In this document: one piece after another, positions 35,641-45,014 of the stretch
Position numbering within the stretch: the stretch's first letter is position 1
Layout: the number at the start of each line of letters is the position of its first letter
Notes under the pieces: generated by a model
What the model saw: the letters and a program-made list of their open reading frames with translations, nothing else
Database searches by the model: none
What the model was told of the DNA's origin: nothing
Translations under genes and position numbers: made by a program
Assembly: GCA_050948665.1 (NCBI GenBank)
Contig: JBMNEH010000001.1
Location: 806,001-870,000 of the forward strand
DNA: 64,000 bases
Source of the DNA: JBMNEH01 sp050948665
GTDB lineage: Bacteria; Bacillota; Clostridia; Christensenellales; UMGS416
Direction of reading: 5' to 3'

Positions 35641-36575
35641 CGCTGCTGCTGCAATACACTTTGATTTATGCTTCGGTTCTGATACTGACGGCATTGGGCG
35701 GCTGCTTTTCCGAGCGTTCCGGCGTAATCAACCTTGGGCTGGAGGGTATTATGGTCATGGGCGCTCTTGCGGGCGCATTGGCGATGCGATACCTTACCGG
35801 CAGTCCCGCAATTGTCATTATACTGAGTACTATCCTGGCAGCTGCGGCTGTCGGCATACTGTATTCACTGTTGTTGGCAGTGGCCTGCATTAACTTTAAG
35901 GCGGATCAAACCATTATAGGCACAGCCCTGAATATACTTGGTGTGGCGGCCGCCACCGTTATTGTAAAGGCTATCAACACCCTTGCCAATCCGGACAATG
36001 TCTCTTCCACCGTGCAATACATACAGGCGAAAAAATCCCTGCTGCTGCACATCGGGGGAATGGAATTGAACTGGTTTATGCTGATAGCGTTGGCAGCGTT
36101 GGTGGCTGCTTATATTGTGCTGTATAAGACCCGCTTCGGGCTTCGGCTCATGGCTTGCGGAGAGCATCCTCAAGCGGCTGCCTCGGTGGGTATCAACGTA
36201 TATAAGATGCGTTATGCCGGGGTATTGATTTCCGGTTTGTTGGGCGGACTGGGAGGAATCGTCTATGTCACCGCCGGCGTCAGCGAATGGAAATTTGAGA
36301 ACGGTGTAGCAGGGTTCGGTTTCCTGGCGTTGGCTGTTATGATTTTCGGACAGTGGAAGCCGCAAAGAATCGCATTGGCCGCCCTGCTTTTCGGTTTGTT
36401 TCGGGCGTTGTCCAATGTCTACTCGGGCTTTGATTTTCTTACCAGCCTCAATATTCCCGGTAGTGTTTACAACATGCTTCCCTATATTATTTCTCTGATC
36501 GTGCTGGCATTCAGCTCCAAAAGCTCCAGAGCGCCCAAGGCGGCAGGGATACCTTACGATAAAGGCGGCGGATAA
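35637..36575 (+). CDS. Nucleoside ABC transporter permease 2 (NupQ-like)
   Basis: A 312-residue membrane protein with about eight hydrophobic segments. ALGGCFSERSGVINLGLEGIMVMGA and LMACGEHPQAAASVGINVYKMR (coupling loop) identify the second permease of the BMP-type nucleoside importer. The ATG overlaps the stop of the first permease (ATGA). The gene ends at a strong terminator, closing the operon. Confidence 0.9.
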   Translation: MTLLLQYTLIYASVLILTALGGCFSERSGVINLGLEGIMVMGALAGALAMRYLTGSPAIVIILSTILAAAAVGILYSLLLAVACINFKADQTIIGTALNILGVAAATVIVKAINTLANPDNVSSTVQYIQAKKSLLLHIGGMELNWFMLIALAALVAAYIVLYKTRFGLRLMACGEHPQAAASVGINVYKMRYAGVLISGLLGGLGGIVYVTAGVSEWKFENGVAGFGFLALAVMIFGQWKPQRIALAALLFGLFRALSNVYSGFDFLTSLNIPGSVYNMLPYIISLIVLAFSSKSSRAPKAAGIPYDKGGG

Positions 36576-36590
36576 TCAGCGGACGGAGAG

Positions 36591-36620
36591 CGGACAGTGG
36601 ATAACACTGTCCGTTTTTTA
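36591..36620 (+). terminator. Terminator of the nucleoside transporter operon
   Basis: A CGGACAGTG/CACTGTCCG stem with a 5-nt loop is followed by TTTTTTT. Confidence 0.9.
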
Positions 36621-36740
36621 TGGGCAGGAACAGAGAGAAGAATATGAAGATTTAAGAATATGGGTTCCGTTTTGCGGGTGAATATGATACAATATCATGA
36701 TGCCGACTGAACCGGCTATATTATACCGGGAGGAGAGAAT

Positions 36741-38714
36741 ATGTCCCTGTTTCAGCTTCATGCCCCCTATGAACCCACCGGGGACCAGCCAAAGGCTATA
36801 CAGCAGCTCACCCAGGGCATACAGGCGGGCCTTCAGGAGCAGGTTTTGCTGGGGGTCACCGGCTCCGGAAAGACATTCACTATCGCTAATGTGATAGCAA
36901 ATACGGACAGACCGGCGCTGGTGATCGCGCACAATAAAACCCTTGCCGCGCAGCTCTGTTCCGAGCTTAAGGACTTTTTTCCCGAGAACGCCGTGGAATA
37001 TTTCGTTTCCTATTATGACTACTACCAGCCGGAGGCGTATATTCCTTCCAGCGATACTTATATAGAAAAAGACTCCGCAATGAATGAGGAAATTGACAAG
37101 CTCCGGCACTCCGCAACCTCCGCTCTGATGGAACGGCGGGATGTGATCGTGGTAGCATCGGTATCCTGCATATACGGTCTGGGCAGCCCCGAAACTTATC
37201 GGGATCTGACCGCTTCTCTCCGGACGGGCATGACGCTTGAAAGAGACGCGTTTATAAGAAAACTGGTTGATATACAGTATGATCGGAATGACCTGAACTT
37301 CATCCGCGGGACCTTTCGGGTGCGCGGCGATGTTGTGGAGGTTTTTCCCGCCAGCCAGGACGAAAAGGCGCTGCGGATACAGTTCTTCGGAGACGAGGTG
37401 GAGCGAATCATCGAGTTCAATGCCACCACGGGCAGGGCCGTCAGCACATTGAAGTATGTGATGATTTTCCCCGCAACCCATCATGCTACAACCAGAGAAA
37501 GGCTGAACAAGGCGCTGAACGAAATTGAAATCGATATGGAGGCGCAGATCAAGGCATTCGAGGAGGAGAATAAGCTGATCGAAGCCCAGCGGATCCGGCA
37601 GCGCACCCAGTATGACCTGGAGATGCTCCGGGAAATCGGATATTGTAACGGTATGGAGAACTATTCCAGATACTTTGACGGAAGAAAACAGGGTGAGCCC
37701 AGCTATACATTGCTGGATTTCTTTCCTGAGGATTATCTGCTTTTTATCGACGAGAGCCATGTGACCGTGGGGCAGATACGAGCGATGCACGCAGGGGACT
37801 TCTCGCGGAAGGATATGCTCGTGAAGTATGGTTTCCGTCTTCCGGCGGCTTATGACAACCGCCCCCTGCGATTTGATGAGTTTGAGGAAAGAATGGGACA
37901 GACAGTTTATATGTCCGCCACGCCGGCTGACTTTGAGATGCAGCGTGCAGGACAGGTCGTGGAGCAGGTGGTACGTCCCACGGGCTTGGTGGATCCGGAG
38001 GTGTTCCTGCGTCCAGTGGAGGGGCAGGTGGACGACCTGATCCAGGAGCTTCGCAAGGTGGTTGCCAAAGGACAGCGCGCATTGGTCACTACATTAACGA
38101 AAAAAATGGCGGAGGGGCTGACAGACTACCTGAAGGAACTGGATTTCAAGGTGACCTATCTTCACAGCGATGTGGAAACCCTTGACCGGGTGCAGATACT
38201 CAGGGACCTGCGGATGGGGGTGTACGATGTGCTGGTGGGCATTAACCTTCTACGGGAGGGGTTGGACCTCCCGGAGGTGGCGCTGGTGGCCATACTGGAT
38301 GCAGATAAGGAAGGTTTTCTCCGGTCCGGCCGGTCACTGATACAGACCATCGGCAGGGCGGCCCGGAATGTGGACGGTTACGTGGTGATGTACGGCGATA
38401 TGGTAACAGATTCCATGAAACTGGCCGTCAGCGAGACAAACCGGCGCAGAGAGCTGCAGATGGCTTATAACTTGGCGCACGGAATCACACCGCAGTCGGT
38501 AGCCTCCCGGATACGGGAAACACTGGCGATCACCCAGGAATTACCGCAGGAGGCGGAGGAGGAGCGACCTGCCGTGCCCCATGGTATGGAGAAAATGTCC
38601 GTTCAGGAACTGGAGAAGGCCATGCTAACCGCGGCGGCGGACCTTGATTTTGAAAAGGCGGCAAGGCTGCGTGATATGTGGATACTGAAGAAAAAGGAGA
38701 GGAAAAATGCTTGA
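36741..38714 (+). CDS. uvrB: Excinuclease ABC subunit B
   Basis: A 657-residue helicase-like protein. Walker A GVTGSGKTFT is near residue 39. The damage-verifying beta-hairpin has YYDYYQPEAYIP near residue 95. DEXX box LLFIDESHV and motif VI QTIGRAARN are present. A C-terminal UVR motif (LEKAMLTAAADLDFEKAARLRD) contacts UvrC. It acts after UvrA in nucleotide excision repair. The start follows GGGAGGAGAG. The end overlaps uvrA by 8 bp. A TACAAT at 36688-36693 could be its -10, but no good -35 is seen and no LexA-like palindrome was noticed. Confidence 0.97.
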   Translation: MSLFQLHAPYEPTGDQPKAIQQLTQGIQAGLQEQVLLGVTGSGKTFTIANVIANTDRPALVIAHNKTLAAQLCSELKDFFPENAVEYFVSYYDYYQPEAYIPSSDTYIEKDSAMNEEIDKLRHSATSALMERRDVIVVASVSCIYGLGSPETYRDLTASLRTGMTLERDAFIRKLVDIQYDRNDLNFIRGTFRVRGDVVEVFPASQDEKALRIQFFGDEVERIIEFNATTGRAVSTLKYVMIFPATHHATTRERLNKALNEIEIDMEAQIKAFEEENKLIEAQRIRQRTQYDLEMLREIGYCNGMENYSRYFDGRKQGEPSYTLLDFFPEDYLLFIDESHVTVGQIRAMHAGDFSRKDMLVKYGFRLPAAYDNRPLRFDEFEERMGQTVYMSATPADFEMQRAGQVVEQVVRPTGLVDPEVFLRPVEGQVDDLIQELRKVVAKGQRALVTTLTKKMAEGLTDYLKELDFKVTYLHSDVETLDRVQILRDLRMGVYDVLVGINLLREGLDLPEVALVAILDADKEGFLRSGRSLIQTIGRAARNVDGYVVMYGDMVTDSMKLAVSETNRRRELQMAYNLAHGITPQSVASRIRETLAITQELPQEAEEERPAVPHGMEKMSVQELEKAMLTAAADLDFEKAARLRDMWILKKKERKNA

Positions 38715-41544
38715 AGATATTGTGATCAAAGGCGCAAGGGAGCATAACCTGAAGGATATTGATGTTACGATCCCACGGAATAAAATGGTGGTAATCACAG
38801 GCGTTTCCGGATCGGGGAAATCCTCTTTGGCCTTTGACACATTGTACGCTGAGGGACAGCGCAGATATGTGGAATCCCTCTCCAGCTACGCCAGGCAGTT
38901 CTTAGGGCTTATGGAGAAGCCGGATGTGGACTCTATCGACGGCTTGTCTCCGGCAATATCCATAGACCAGCGAACCACCTCCAGAAATCCCCGTTCCACG
39001 GTGGGTACCGTGACGGAGATTTACGATTATCTGCGACTGCTGTACGCCCGGGTAGGTACCCCCCATTGTCCGAAATGCGGAAAGGAGATCCGGCAGCAAT
39101 CCATTGATCAGATGGTGGAGCAAGTACTGGCGCTGCCGGAGGGAACCCGGGTGATTTTATATGCGCCTATCATTCGCGGACGGAAAGGCGAATACACCCA
39201 ACTGCTTGAAGACCTGACCCGGCAGGGCTTTATCCGGGCACGGGTAGACGGCATACTGTATGAACTGACGGATGATATTGCGCTGGACAGAAAGAAAAAA
39301 CACACGATCGAAGTAGTAGTAGACCGTATCAGCATCCGCTCCACTGTCCGCTCCCGACTGACGGATTCTATGGAGATGGCGCTGAAGCTGGCGGGGGGTC
39401 TGGTACGGGCTGAGATCGTGGAGGGAGAGGCACTGTCCTTTTCCGCAAATTATGCCTGTGAGGAATGCGGTATCAGCATCGAAGAAATCACTCCCCGGCT
39501 GTTTTCCTTTAACAGTCCCTTCGGGGCCTGCCCTAAGTGCATGGGGTTGGGCAGCCTGATGCGCATGGATCCAGAATTGATCGTGCCCGATACCTCCCGA
39601 AGCCTGCAAGAAGGCGCCATTCAAGCGATGGGTTTTTCCGGTGCAGAGGATGGTACCATGGCGGGGTTTGTAGAAACCTTGGGAAAAATGTATTCTTTTT
39701 CTCCGGAAACCCCTTTCCGTGATATCCCGGAGATGGCGCGGCACATCCTGTTGTACGGCGGAGGGAAGGAACAGTATGAGATCGTCTACCGGGGGAGCCA
39801 TGGGGTATCCACCTATAAAGCACCCTGGGAAGGAGTCATTCCCACGCTGGAACGGCGATATAACCAGACGCAGTCCGCCTCCGCAAAGGAGTATTATGAG
39901 CAGCTTATGGGGTTGACGCCCTGCCCGGAATGTAAGGGCAGACGACTGTCACCCAATGCGCTGGCCATCACGGTGGGGGGGGTGAATATCCACGATTTGT
40001 GCCAGAAGACCATCCATGAATGTCGGATCTTCTTTGATGAACTACGGCTGAGCCCCACCAAGTTTCAGATCGCCGAGCAAATACTCAAGGAGATCAAAGC
40101 ACGCCTGGGCTTTCTGGAAAATGTCGGACTGGATTACCTGACGCTGGGACGAGGTGCCGCTACGCTTTCTGGGGGAGAAGCGCAGCGTATCAGGCTTGCA
40201 ACACAAATCGGCAGCAGTTTGATGGGCGTGATTTATATCCTGGACGAGCCCTCCATCGGTCTCCATCAGAGGGATAACGCCAAACTGATCGAAACGCTGA
40301 AGGAAATACGGGACATGGGAAACTCAGTGATCGTGATAGAGCATGATGAGGAAACAATGCGCGCCTCGGATTACCTGATAGACATGGGGCCGGGACCCGG
40401 AACGCATGGAGGCAGAGTGGTGGTGGCTGGAATACCGAAGGAGGTTATGGAGCACCCGAATTCTATCACCGGCGCATTCCTCAGCGGGCGGCGGCGTATC
40501 ACTCTGCCGGAGTCCCGGCGTACCGGGTCGGGGAAGGTGCTGCGTATTGTGGGCGCCAAGCAGAACAACCTGAAAAACATTACAGTAGACATCCCTCTGG
40601 GAGTGATGACTTGTGTCACCGGCGTATCCGGCTCCGGAAAATCCTCTCTTGTGAACGAGGTGCTGCACAAGGCATTGTCCAGGGACTTGAACCGGGCTCA
40701 TACCAAGCCCGGCCTGTATGACCGGATAGAGGGGATGGAAGCGTTGAATAAAGTTATCATAATCGACCAGACGCCGATTGGACGCACTCCGCGCTCCAAT
40801 CCCGCTACCTATACAGGAGTATTTGATATGATACGGACGCTTTTCTCCACCACGAATGCTGCCAAGGCAAGAGGATACGGCCCCGGCCGGTTCTCCTTTA
40901 ATGTAAAAGGCGGGCGCTGTGAGGCTTGCGGAGGCGATGGCATATTAAAAATAGAAATGCACTTCCTGCCGGATGTGTATGTTCCCTGTGAGGTTTGTGA
41001 AGGAAAAAGATATAATAGAGAGACCCTGCAGGTGACTTACAAGGGAAAGTCTATCGCCGATGTGCTGGATATGACGGTGGAAGAAAGCCTGGAATTCTTT
41101 GCCAATCAACCCCGTATCTATACAAAAGTGAAAGCCATGCATGACGTGGGCCTGGGGTATATCAAATTGGGGCAGCCCTCCACGCAGTTGTCCGGCGGAG
41201 AAGCCCAGCGGGTGAAATTGGCCACTGAGCTTTCCAGAACCGCTACCGGCAGGACGCTTTACATACTGGATGAGCCCACTACAGGGCTTCATGCGGCGGA
41301 TGTGGAGCGGCTTATATCCATACTGCAGCGACTGACTGACGCCGGGAATACCGTAGTGGTGATCGAGCATAACCTTGACGTGATCAAAACAGCCGATTAT
41401 ATTATCGACCTGGGACCCGAGGGAGGAGACCATGGCGGACAGGTGGTTGCAACCGGTATCCCTGAGGAGATCATTCGTACTCCCGGCAGCTACACCGGGC
41501 TTTTCCTTCGCCCTCTGCTGGAGGGAGCGGCAGCCGGAAGATAA
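38707..41544 (+). CDS. uvrA: Excinuclease ABC subunit A
   Basis: A 945-residue ABC-type ATPase that recognises DNA damage. First Walker A GVSGSGKSSLAFDT near residue 32, second GVSGSGKSSLVNEV near 640. Signatures LSGGEAQRIRLATQI and LSGGEAQRVKLATEL are present. Zinc modules include CPKCGKEI, CEECGISI...CPKCMG and CEACGGDG...CEVCEGKRYN. Length is normal (about 940). It is translated in tandem with uvrB. No clear terminator follows; an inverted segment near 41590-41632 is weak. Confidence 0.97.
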   Translation: MLEDIVIKGAREHNLKDIDVTIPRNKMVVITGVSGSGKSSLAFDTLYAEGQRRYVESLSSYARQFLGLMEKPDVDSIDGLSPAISIDQRTTSRNPRSTVGTVTEIYDYLRLLYARVGTPHCPKCGKEIRQQSIDQMVEQVLALPEGTRVILYAPIIRGRKGEYTQLLEDLTRQGFIRARVDGILYELTDDIALDRKKKHTIEVVVDRISIRSTVRSRLTDSMEMALKLAGGLVRAEIVEGEALSFSANYACEECGISIEEITPRLFSFNSPFGACPKCMGLGSLMRMDPELIVPDTSRSLQEGAIQAMGFSGAEDGTMAGFVETLGKMYSFSPETPFRDIPEMARHILLYGGGKEQYEIVYRGSHGVSTYKAPWEGVIPTLERRYNQTQSASAKEYYEQLMGLTPCPECKGRRLSPNALAITVGGVNIHDLCQKTIHECRIFFDELRLSPTKFQIAEQILKEIKARLGFLENVGLDYLTLGRGAATLSGGEAQRIRLATQIGSSLMGVIYILDEPSIGLHQRDNAKLIETLKEIRDMGNSVIVIEHDEETMRASDYLIDMGPGPGTHGGRVVVAGIPKEVMEHPNSITGAFLSGRRRITLPESRRTGSGKVLRIVGAKQNNLKNITVDIPLGVMTCVTGVSGSGKSSLVNEVLHKALSRDLNRAHTKPGLYDRIEGMEALNKVIIIDQTPIGRTPRSNPATYTGVFDMIRTLFSTTNAAKARGYGPGRFSFNVKGGRCEACGGDGILKIEMHFLPDVYVPCEVCEGKRYNRETLQVTYKGKSIADVLDMTVEESLEFFANQPRIYTKVKAMHDVGLGYIKLGQPSTQLSGGEAQRVKLATELSRTATGRTLYILDEPTTGLHAADVERLISILQRLTDAGNTVVVIEHNLDVIKTADYIIDLGPEGGDHGGQVVATGIPEEIIRTPGSYTGLFLRPLLEGAAAGR

Positions 41545-41668
41545 CAAAAGCCGGATCGGTAAGACCCTGGACAACATATTGACTGTTCCCGGCAAAAAAT
41601 GCTGGAGGCGTTTTTTATGCCGCGCCCTCCTTTGGCAGTTTCCATAATTTCCGGAGTGTATATTCTCC

Positions 41669-41697
41669 TTTACAAAAACAGACGGGCAAATTATAAT
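41669..41697 (+). promoter_or_regulatory. Promoter of the aldolase-kinase-isomerase operon
   Basis: TTTACA (41669-41674), 17-bp spacer and TATAAT (41692-41697) predict a leader of about 55 nt before the aldolase ATG. Confidence 0.8.
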
Positions 41698-41758
41698 AAA
41701 ATAAAGCCAATTCATATTACGCCGGTGTGTCTGCCGGACATTGAAAGGAGAGCATTCC

Positions 41759-42616
41759 ATGTCATTGGTAAAGGTAAAGGATGTATTGAGGCTGGCAACC
41801 GAGAAGAAATTCGGCGTGCCGGCTATCAATGTGTTTAACTATGAGACCGTTCTTTGGGTGATTAAAGCCGCCGAGGCGGAGAAAATGCCCATTATTATTC
41901 AGTTGTACCCCGGGTTTGCCGGCCATATCCCGTTGAAGTATGTCGCCTTTTTTGCGAAAGACATGGCGGAAAAGGCCAATGTGCCGGTATCGGTCCATCT
42001 TGACCACTCAAATACGGCGGCGATTGCGCTGGAAGGTATACGGGACGGGTTCCCTTCCGTCATGGTGGACGGCTCCGCCCAGAGTTTTGAAGACAATGTG
42101 GCGATGACTCTCAAGGTTGTGGAAGTTGCCCGCGTCTGGGGTGTAGATGTGGAGGCTGAGCTTGGACATGTGGGTTCCGGCGCGAACGAGGACGATATCA
42201 TCAATGCCGACCATTATACCAAGGTGGAGGATGCGGTTCGGTTTGTGGAGCTGACCGGCGTGGATTCTCTGGCAATTGCCGTAGGTAATGCCCACGGCCC
42301 CTATGTTCGGGTGCCAAAGCTGGATTTTGACCGTATCTCCGCTATCCGCGCCGCCATCTCCATTCCCCTGGTGCTTCATGGCAGCTCGGATATACCCGAT
42401 AACCAAATGCAGAGAGTGGTCAATCTCGGTATGAGTAAGTTCAATATTGCCACTGAGTATGACCGGGCATACTTTAAAGCACTAAGGGACGGCTTTGCCG
42501 ACGACTCCTTTAAGCGCGCTTCAGCATTTGGAATATTGCGGAGCATAGAGAGCAAAATGATGGCTTTCATCGGAAGCAAGATCCAATTGCTGAACCCCAA
42601 TCATTTCAGTTTGTAA
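41759..42616 (+). CDS. Class II (zinc) ketose-bisphosphate aldolase, FBA/GatY family
   Basis: A 285-residue class II aldolase. SVHLDHSNTAAIA holds the catalytic aspartate and a zinc histidine near residue 84. Other zinc-site segments are VEAELGHVGSG, AVGNAHGPY and LVLHGSSDIPD. NIATEYDRAYF is the phosphate-binding end. The ATG at 41759 follows AAAGGAG. Such enzymes split fructose-, tagatose- or related ketose phosphates into two trioses. With the following kinase and isomerase it forms a complete aldose degradation module; the sugar is not identified. Confidence 0.9.
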   Translation: MSLVKVKDVLRLATEKKFGVPAINVFNYETVLWVIKAAEAEKMPIIIQLYPGFAGHIPLKYVAFFAKDMAEKANVPVSVHLDHSNTAAIALEGIRDGFPSVMVDGSAQSFEDNVAMTLKVVEVARVWGVDVEAELGHVGSGANEDDIINADHYTKVEDAVRFVELTGVDSLAIAVGNAHGPYVRVPKLDFDRISAIRAAISIPLVLHGSSDIPDNQMQRVVNLGMSKFNIATEYDRAYFKALRDGFADDSFKRASAFGILRSIESKMMAFIGSKIQLLNPNHFSL

Positions 42617-42625
42617 GAGGTTTTC

Positions 42626-43582
42626 ATGTACGACGTTGTAGGAATCGCCACTCCCTGTATGGATCTTGCCATGAATGTGGACAGGCTGCCCACCCGGAAC
42701 AGCGGCGCACGTCTGGAGAATTATTCCTTCCAAGGCGGTGGGAAAATCGCTACCGGCATGGTGGCTGCTGCCCGTCTGGGCGCGAAGTGCGCCCTGTTGG
42801 GAACCTGCGGGGATGACATTTTCGGTAAAGCCTGTTACGCGGACTTTGTACGACACGGCATTTTCATGGACAGCTTTCTTGTTCGGCCGGGTACCTCCAC
42901 GGATCTTTCTCTGGTGATATCCGACAGGGAGACTTCCGGACGGAGCATCATGTACAAACCCGGAACCTGCGGAAGAATGACCTTTGACAAACTGGACAAA
43001 ACCCTGCTGGAGAATTGCCGGTATTTCTTTATTTCCGACTTTTCCGAACTTGCGCTGGAGTCCGCCGCCTACGCAAAAGCCCACGGCGCCCGTGTTTTTA
43101 TCGATGCCGACGGTTATCGTGAGAGCATGGAAGCCCATATTCCCATTACGGATGTATTTGTAGCATCGGAGTTCGTGTATAATGGTTTGTTCGGCGATGA
43201 AAATTACCGGGATAACTGCATGAAAATATTGGACATTGGCCCTTCGATCGTTGTCTTCACCTTCGGCGAGAGGGGCTGCGTGGGCATGGATGAAGAGGGC
43301 TTCTTCAACATTCCGGCTTATCAGGTGGAGGCGGTAGATACCGTCGGTGCTGGCGATGTGTTCCACGGGGCTTTCCTTGCAGGACTGCTTAAGGGGTGGA
43401 GTACGAAGGAGGTCGCCCGGTTCTCCTGCGCCGTATCCGCAATCAAATGCACCCGACCCGGCGGACGGGCCGGCATCCCCAGCATGGAAAACGCGCTGCA
43501 GTTTATACGTACCGGTGTCTACGACACCGCAGAGCTGGATGAACGCACAGAATATTATCAGAGAGGATTAGAGCATGTATAA
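42626..43582 (+). CDS. PfkB-family sugar kinase
   Basis: A 318-residue ribokinase-like enzyme. The N-terminal VGIATPCMDLAMNVDRLP and GGGKIATGMVAAARLG bind the sugar. The C-terminal AVDTVGAGDVFHGAFLAGL has the catalytic aspartate and anion hole. It probably phosphorylates the ketose made by the isomerase downstream, giving the substrate of the aldolase upstream. The gene lies 9 bp after the aldolase and overlaps the isomerase gene by 8 bp. Family clear, sugar unknown. Confidence 0.9.
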   Translation: MYDVVGIATPCMDLAMNVDRLPTRNSGARLENYSFQGGGKIATGMVAAARLGAKCALLGTCGDDIFGKACYADFVRHGIFMDSFLVRPGTSTDLSLVISDRETSGRSIMYKPGTCGRMTFDKLDKTLLENCRYFFISDFSELALESAAYAKAHGARVFIDADGYRESMEAHIPITDVFVASEFVYNGLFGDENYRDNCMKILDIGPSIVVFTFGERGCVGMDEEGFFNIPAYQVEAVDTVGAGDVFHGAFLAGLLKGWSTKEVARFSCAVSAIKCTRPGGRAGIPSMENALQFIRTGVYDTAELDERTEYYQRGLEHV

Positions 43583-44966
43583 AGAACATATTACTATCGG
43601 TGTTGCCCCGACTAAACGCGGTTTCCTGAGTATGACGGAAGCAAAGCGACAGAAAGATATCTTTATGAAAGTGATTCGTTCCATTAAGCCGGAGGCAATC
43701 ACACTGGTCGACCTTGACGACATCTGCGAGAACGGTATCGCCTACCAGTTTGAAACGATACAGCCGGCTGTGGATAAATTTACCGCCGCGAAAATCGACG
43801 CGCTGTTTGTTCCCTTCTGTGACTTTGGCGAGGAGCAGGTAGCCGCCGGGATTGCATCCGCTATGAAGGTGCCCACCCTGTTGTGGGGCGCCCGGGACGA
43901 GGTCCCCAACACGGACGCCTCCCGCGGACGGGATACCCAGTGCGGCATGTTCGCTGCCAGCAAGGTGCTGCTCCGTCATGGTGTAAAATTCTCCTATATT
44001 TATAACATCCCCGCCGAAACCGAGGAATTCCGGAACGGCTTTGAGACCTTTGCCCGGGCCGCAGCAGTAGTAAAATGCTTAAAAGGCTTGCGCATCGCGA
44101 AAATCGGCGCCCGCCCCCAACCTTTCCTCAGCGTGATCACCGATGAGGGCCAGTTGATTTCCAAACTAGGCGTGACAACGGTTCCCATCAGCCCCGCGGC
44201 TATCATAACATTGGCAAAAAAACTGGTTGAAGAGAAGGATCCTGAATTTGAGGCCTATTATCGGGATGTAACCGGTCGCATTGATTTTTCCAGACTGGAT
44301 ACCGAGAAGGGTAAGCTGATGGCTGCTGTAAAGGTCGCCATTCAACAGCTGATGAAGAAAAATGCATGCACAGTGGGGGCGCTGGACTGTTGGTCGGGCT
44401 TTGGCCCCATAGTAGGATTCCCGCCCTGCCTGTCAGCCGGAGAACTGGCGGATCTGGGTTACCCTCTGGCTTGTGAATGTGACGTAAACGGCGCCGTAAC
44501 CTTGGCTATGGCACGGGCAGTCGCGTTAGGAGACACCGTTCCCTTTTTCGCGGATTTGACGATCCGACACCCCGAAAACGACAATGCCGAGTTACTGTGG
44601 CATTGCGGCCCCTTCCCTTATTCCCTGAAGGATCCCGACAGTCCCGCCTGGATGAGCGGCGGAAACGAGCGCTTCAGGCTGAAAAAGGGAGATATCACCA
44701 TACTGCGGTTTGATGATTTGAACGGGAAATATTACATGTTCACCGGAGAGGGAAAGGCGGTAGATGGCCCGGAGACCACCGGTACCTATGTCTATTTTCA
44801 GACCGAAAACTGGAAACGGTGGGAGGAGAAGCTGATGTTTGGCCCCTATATCCACCATGTAGCAGGCATTTACGGCAAGTTTGCCAGAGCCTTTGAAGAG
44901 GCCGCCAGATATCTGCCGGATACGATATTCGACGGGGTTAATACCCCCGGGCCAACTTCCCTGTAA
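43575..44966 (+). CDS. L-fucose/L-arabinose isomerase-fold sugar isomerase
   Basis: A 463-residue protein resembling the L-fucose isomerase superfamily (FucI-like N-terminal Rossmann part and C-terminal fold). VPTLLWGARDEVPN and GRDTQCGMFAASKVLLRHG match the mid-domain of that family, and LDCWSGFGPIVGFPPCLSAGELADLGYPLACECDVNGA its metal and substrate region. It is somewhat shorter than FucI (about 590). It should convert an aldose into its ketose, to be phosphorylated by the PfkB kinase. Sulfoquinovose isomerases of some Firmicutes also belong near this family, so the substrate could be a sulfosugar; I cannot tell. Confidence 0.78.
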   Translation: MYKEHITIGVAPTKRGFLSMTEAKRQKDIFMKVIRSIKPEAITLVDLDDICENGIAYQFETIQPAVDKFTAAKIDALFVPFCDFGEEQVAAGIASAMKVPTLLWGARDEVPNTDASRGRDTQCGMFAASKVLLRHGVKFSYIYNIPAETEEFRNGFETFARAAAVVKCLKGLRIAKIGARPQPFLSVITDEGQLISKLGVTTVPISPAAIITLAKKLVEEKDPEFEAYYRDVTGRIDFSRLDTEKGKLMAAVKVAIQQLMKKNACTVGALDCWSGFGPIVGFPPCLSAGELADLGYPLACECDVNGAVTLAMARAVALGDTVPFFADLTIRHPENDNAELLWHCGPFPYSLKDPDSPAWMSGGNERFRLKKGDITILRFDDLNGKYYMFTGEGKAVDGPETTGTYVYFQTENWKRWEEKLMFGPYIHHVAGIYGKFARAFEEAARYLPDTIFDGVNTPGPTSL

Positions 44967-44975
44967 CAAACGGAC

Positions 44976-45003
44976 GCCCCGGGATCTTCCCGGGGCTTTT
45001 TTG
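44976..45003 (+). terminator. Terminator of the sugar degradation operon
   Basis: A GCCCCGGGA/TCCCGGGGC stem is followed by TTTTTT, 10 bp after the isomerase stop and only 12 bp before the GH30 start, so readthrough may still supply that gene. Confidence 0.85.
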
Positions 45004-45014
45004 AGGAGCAAATC

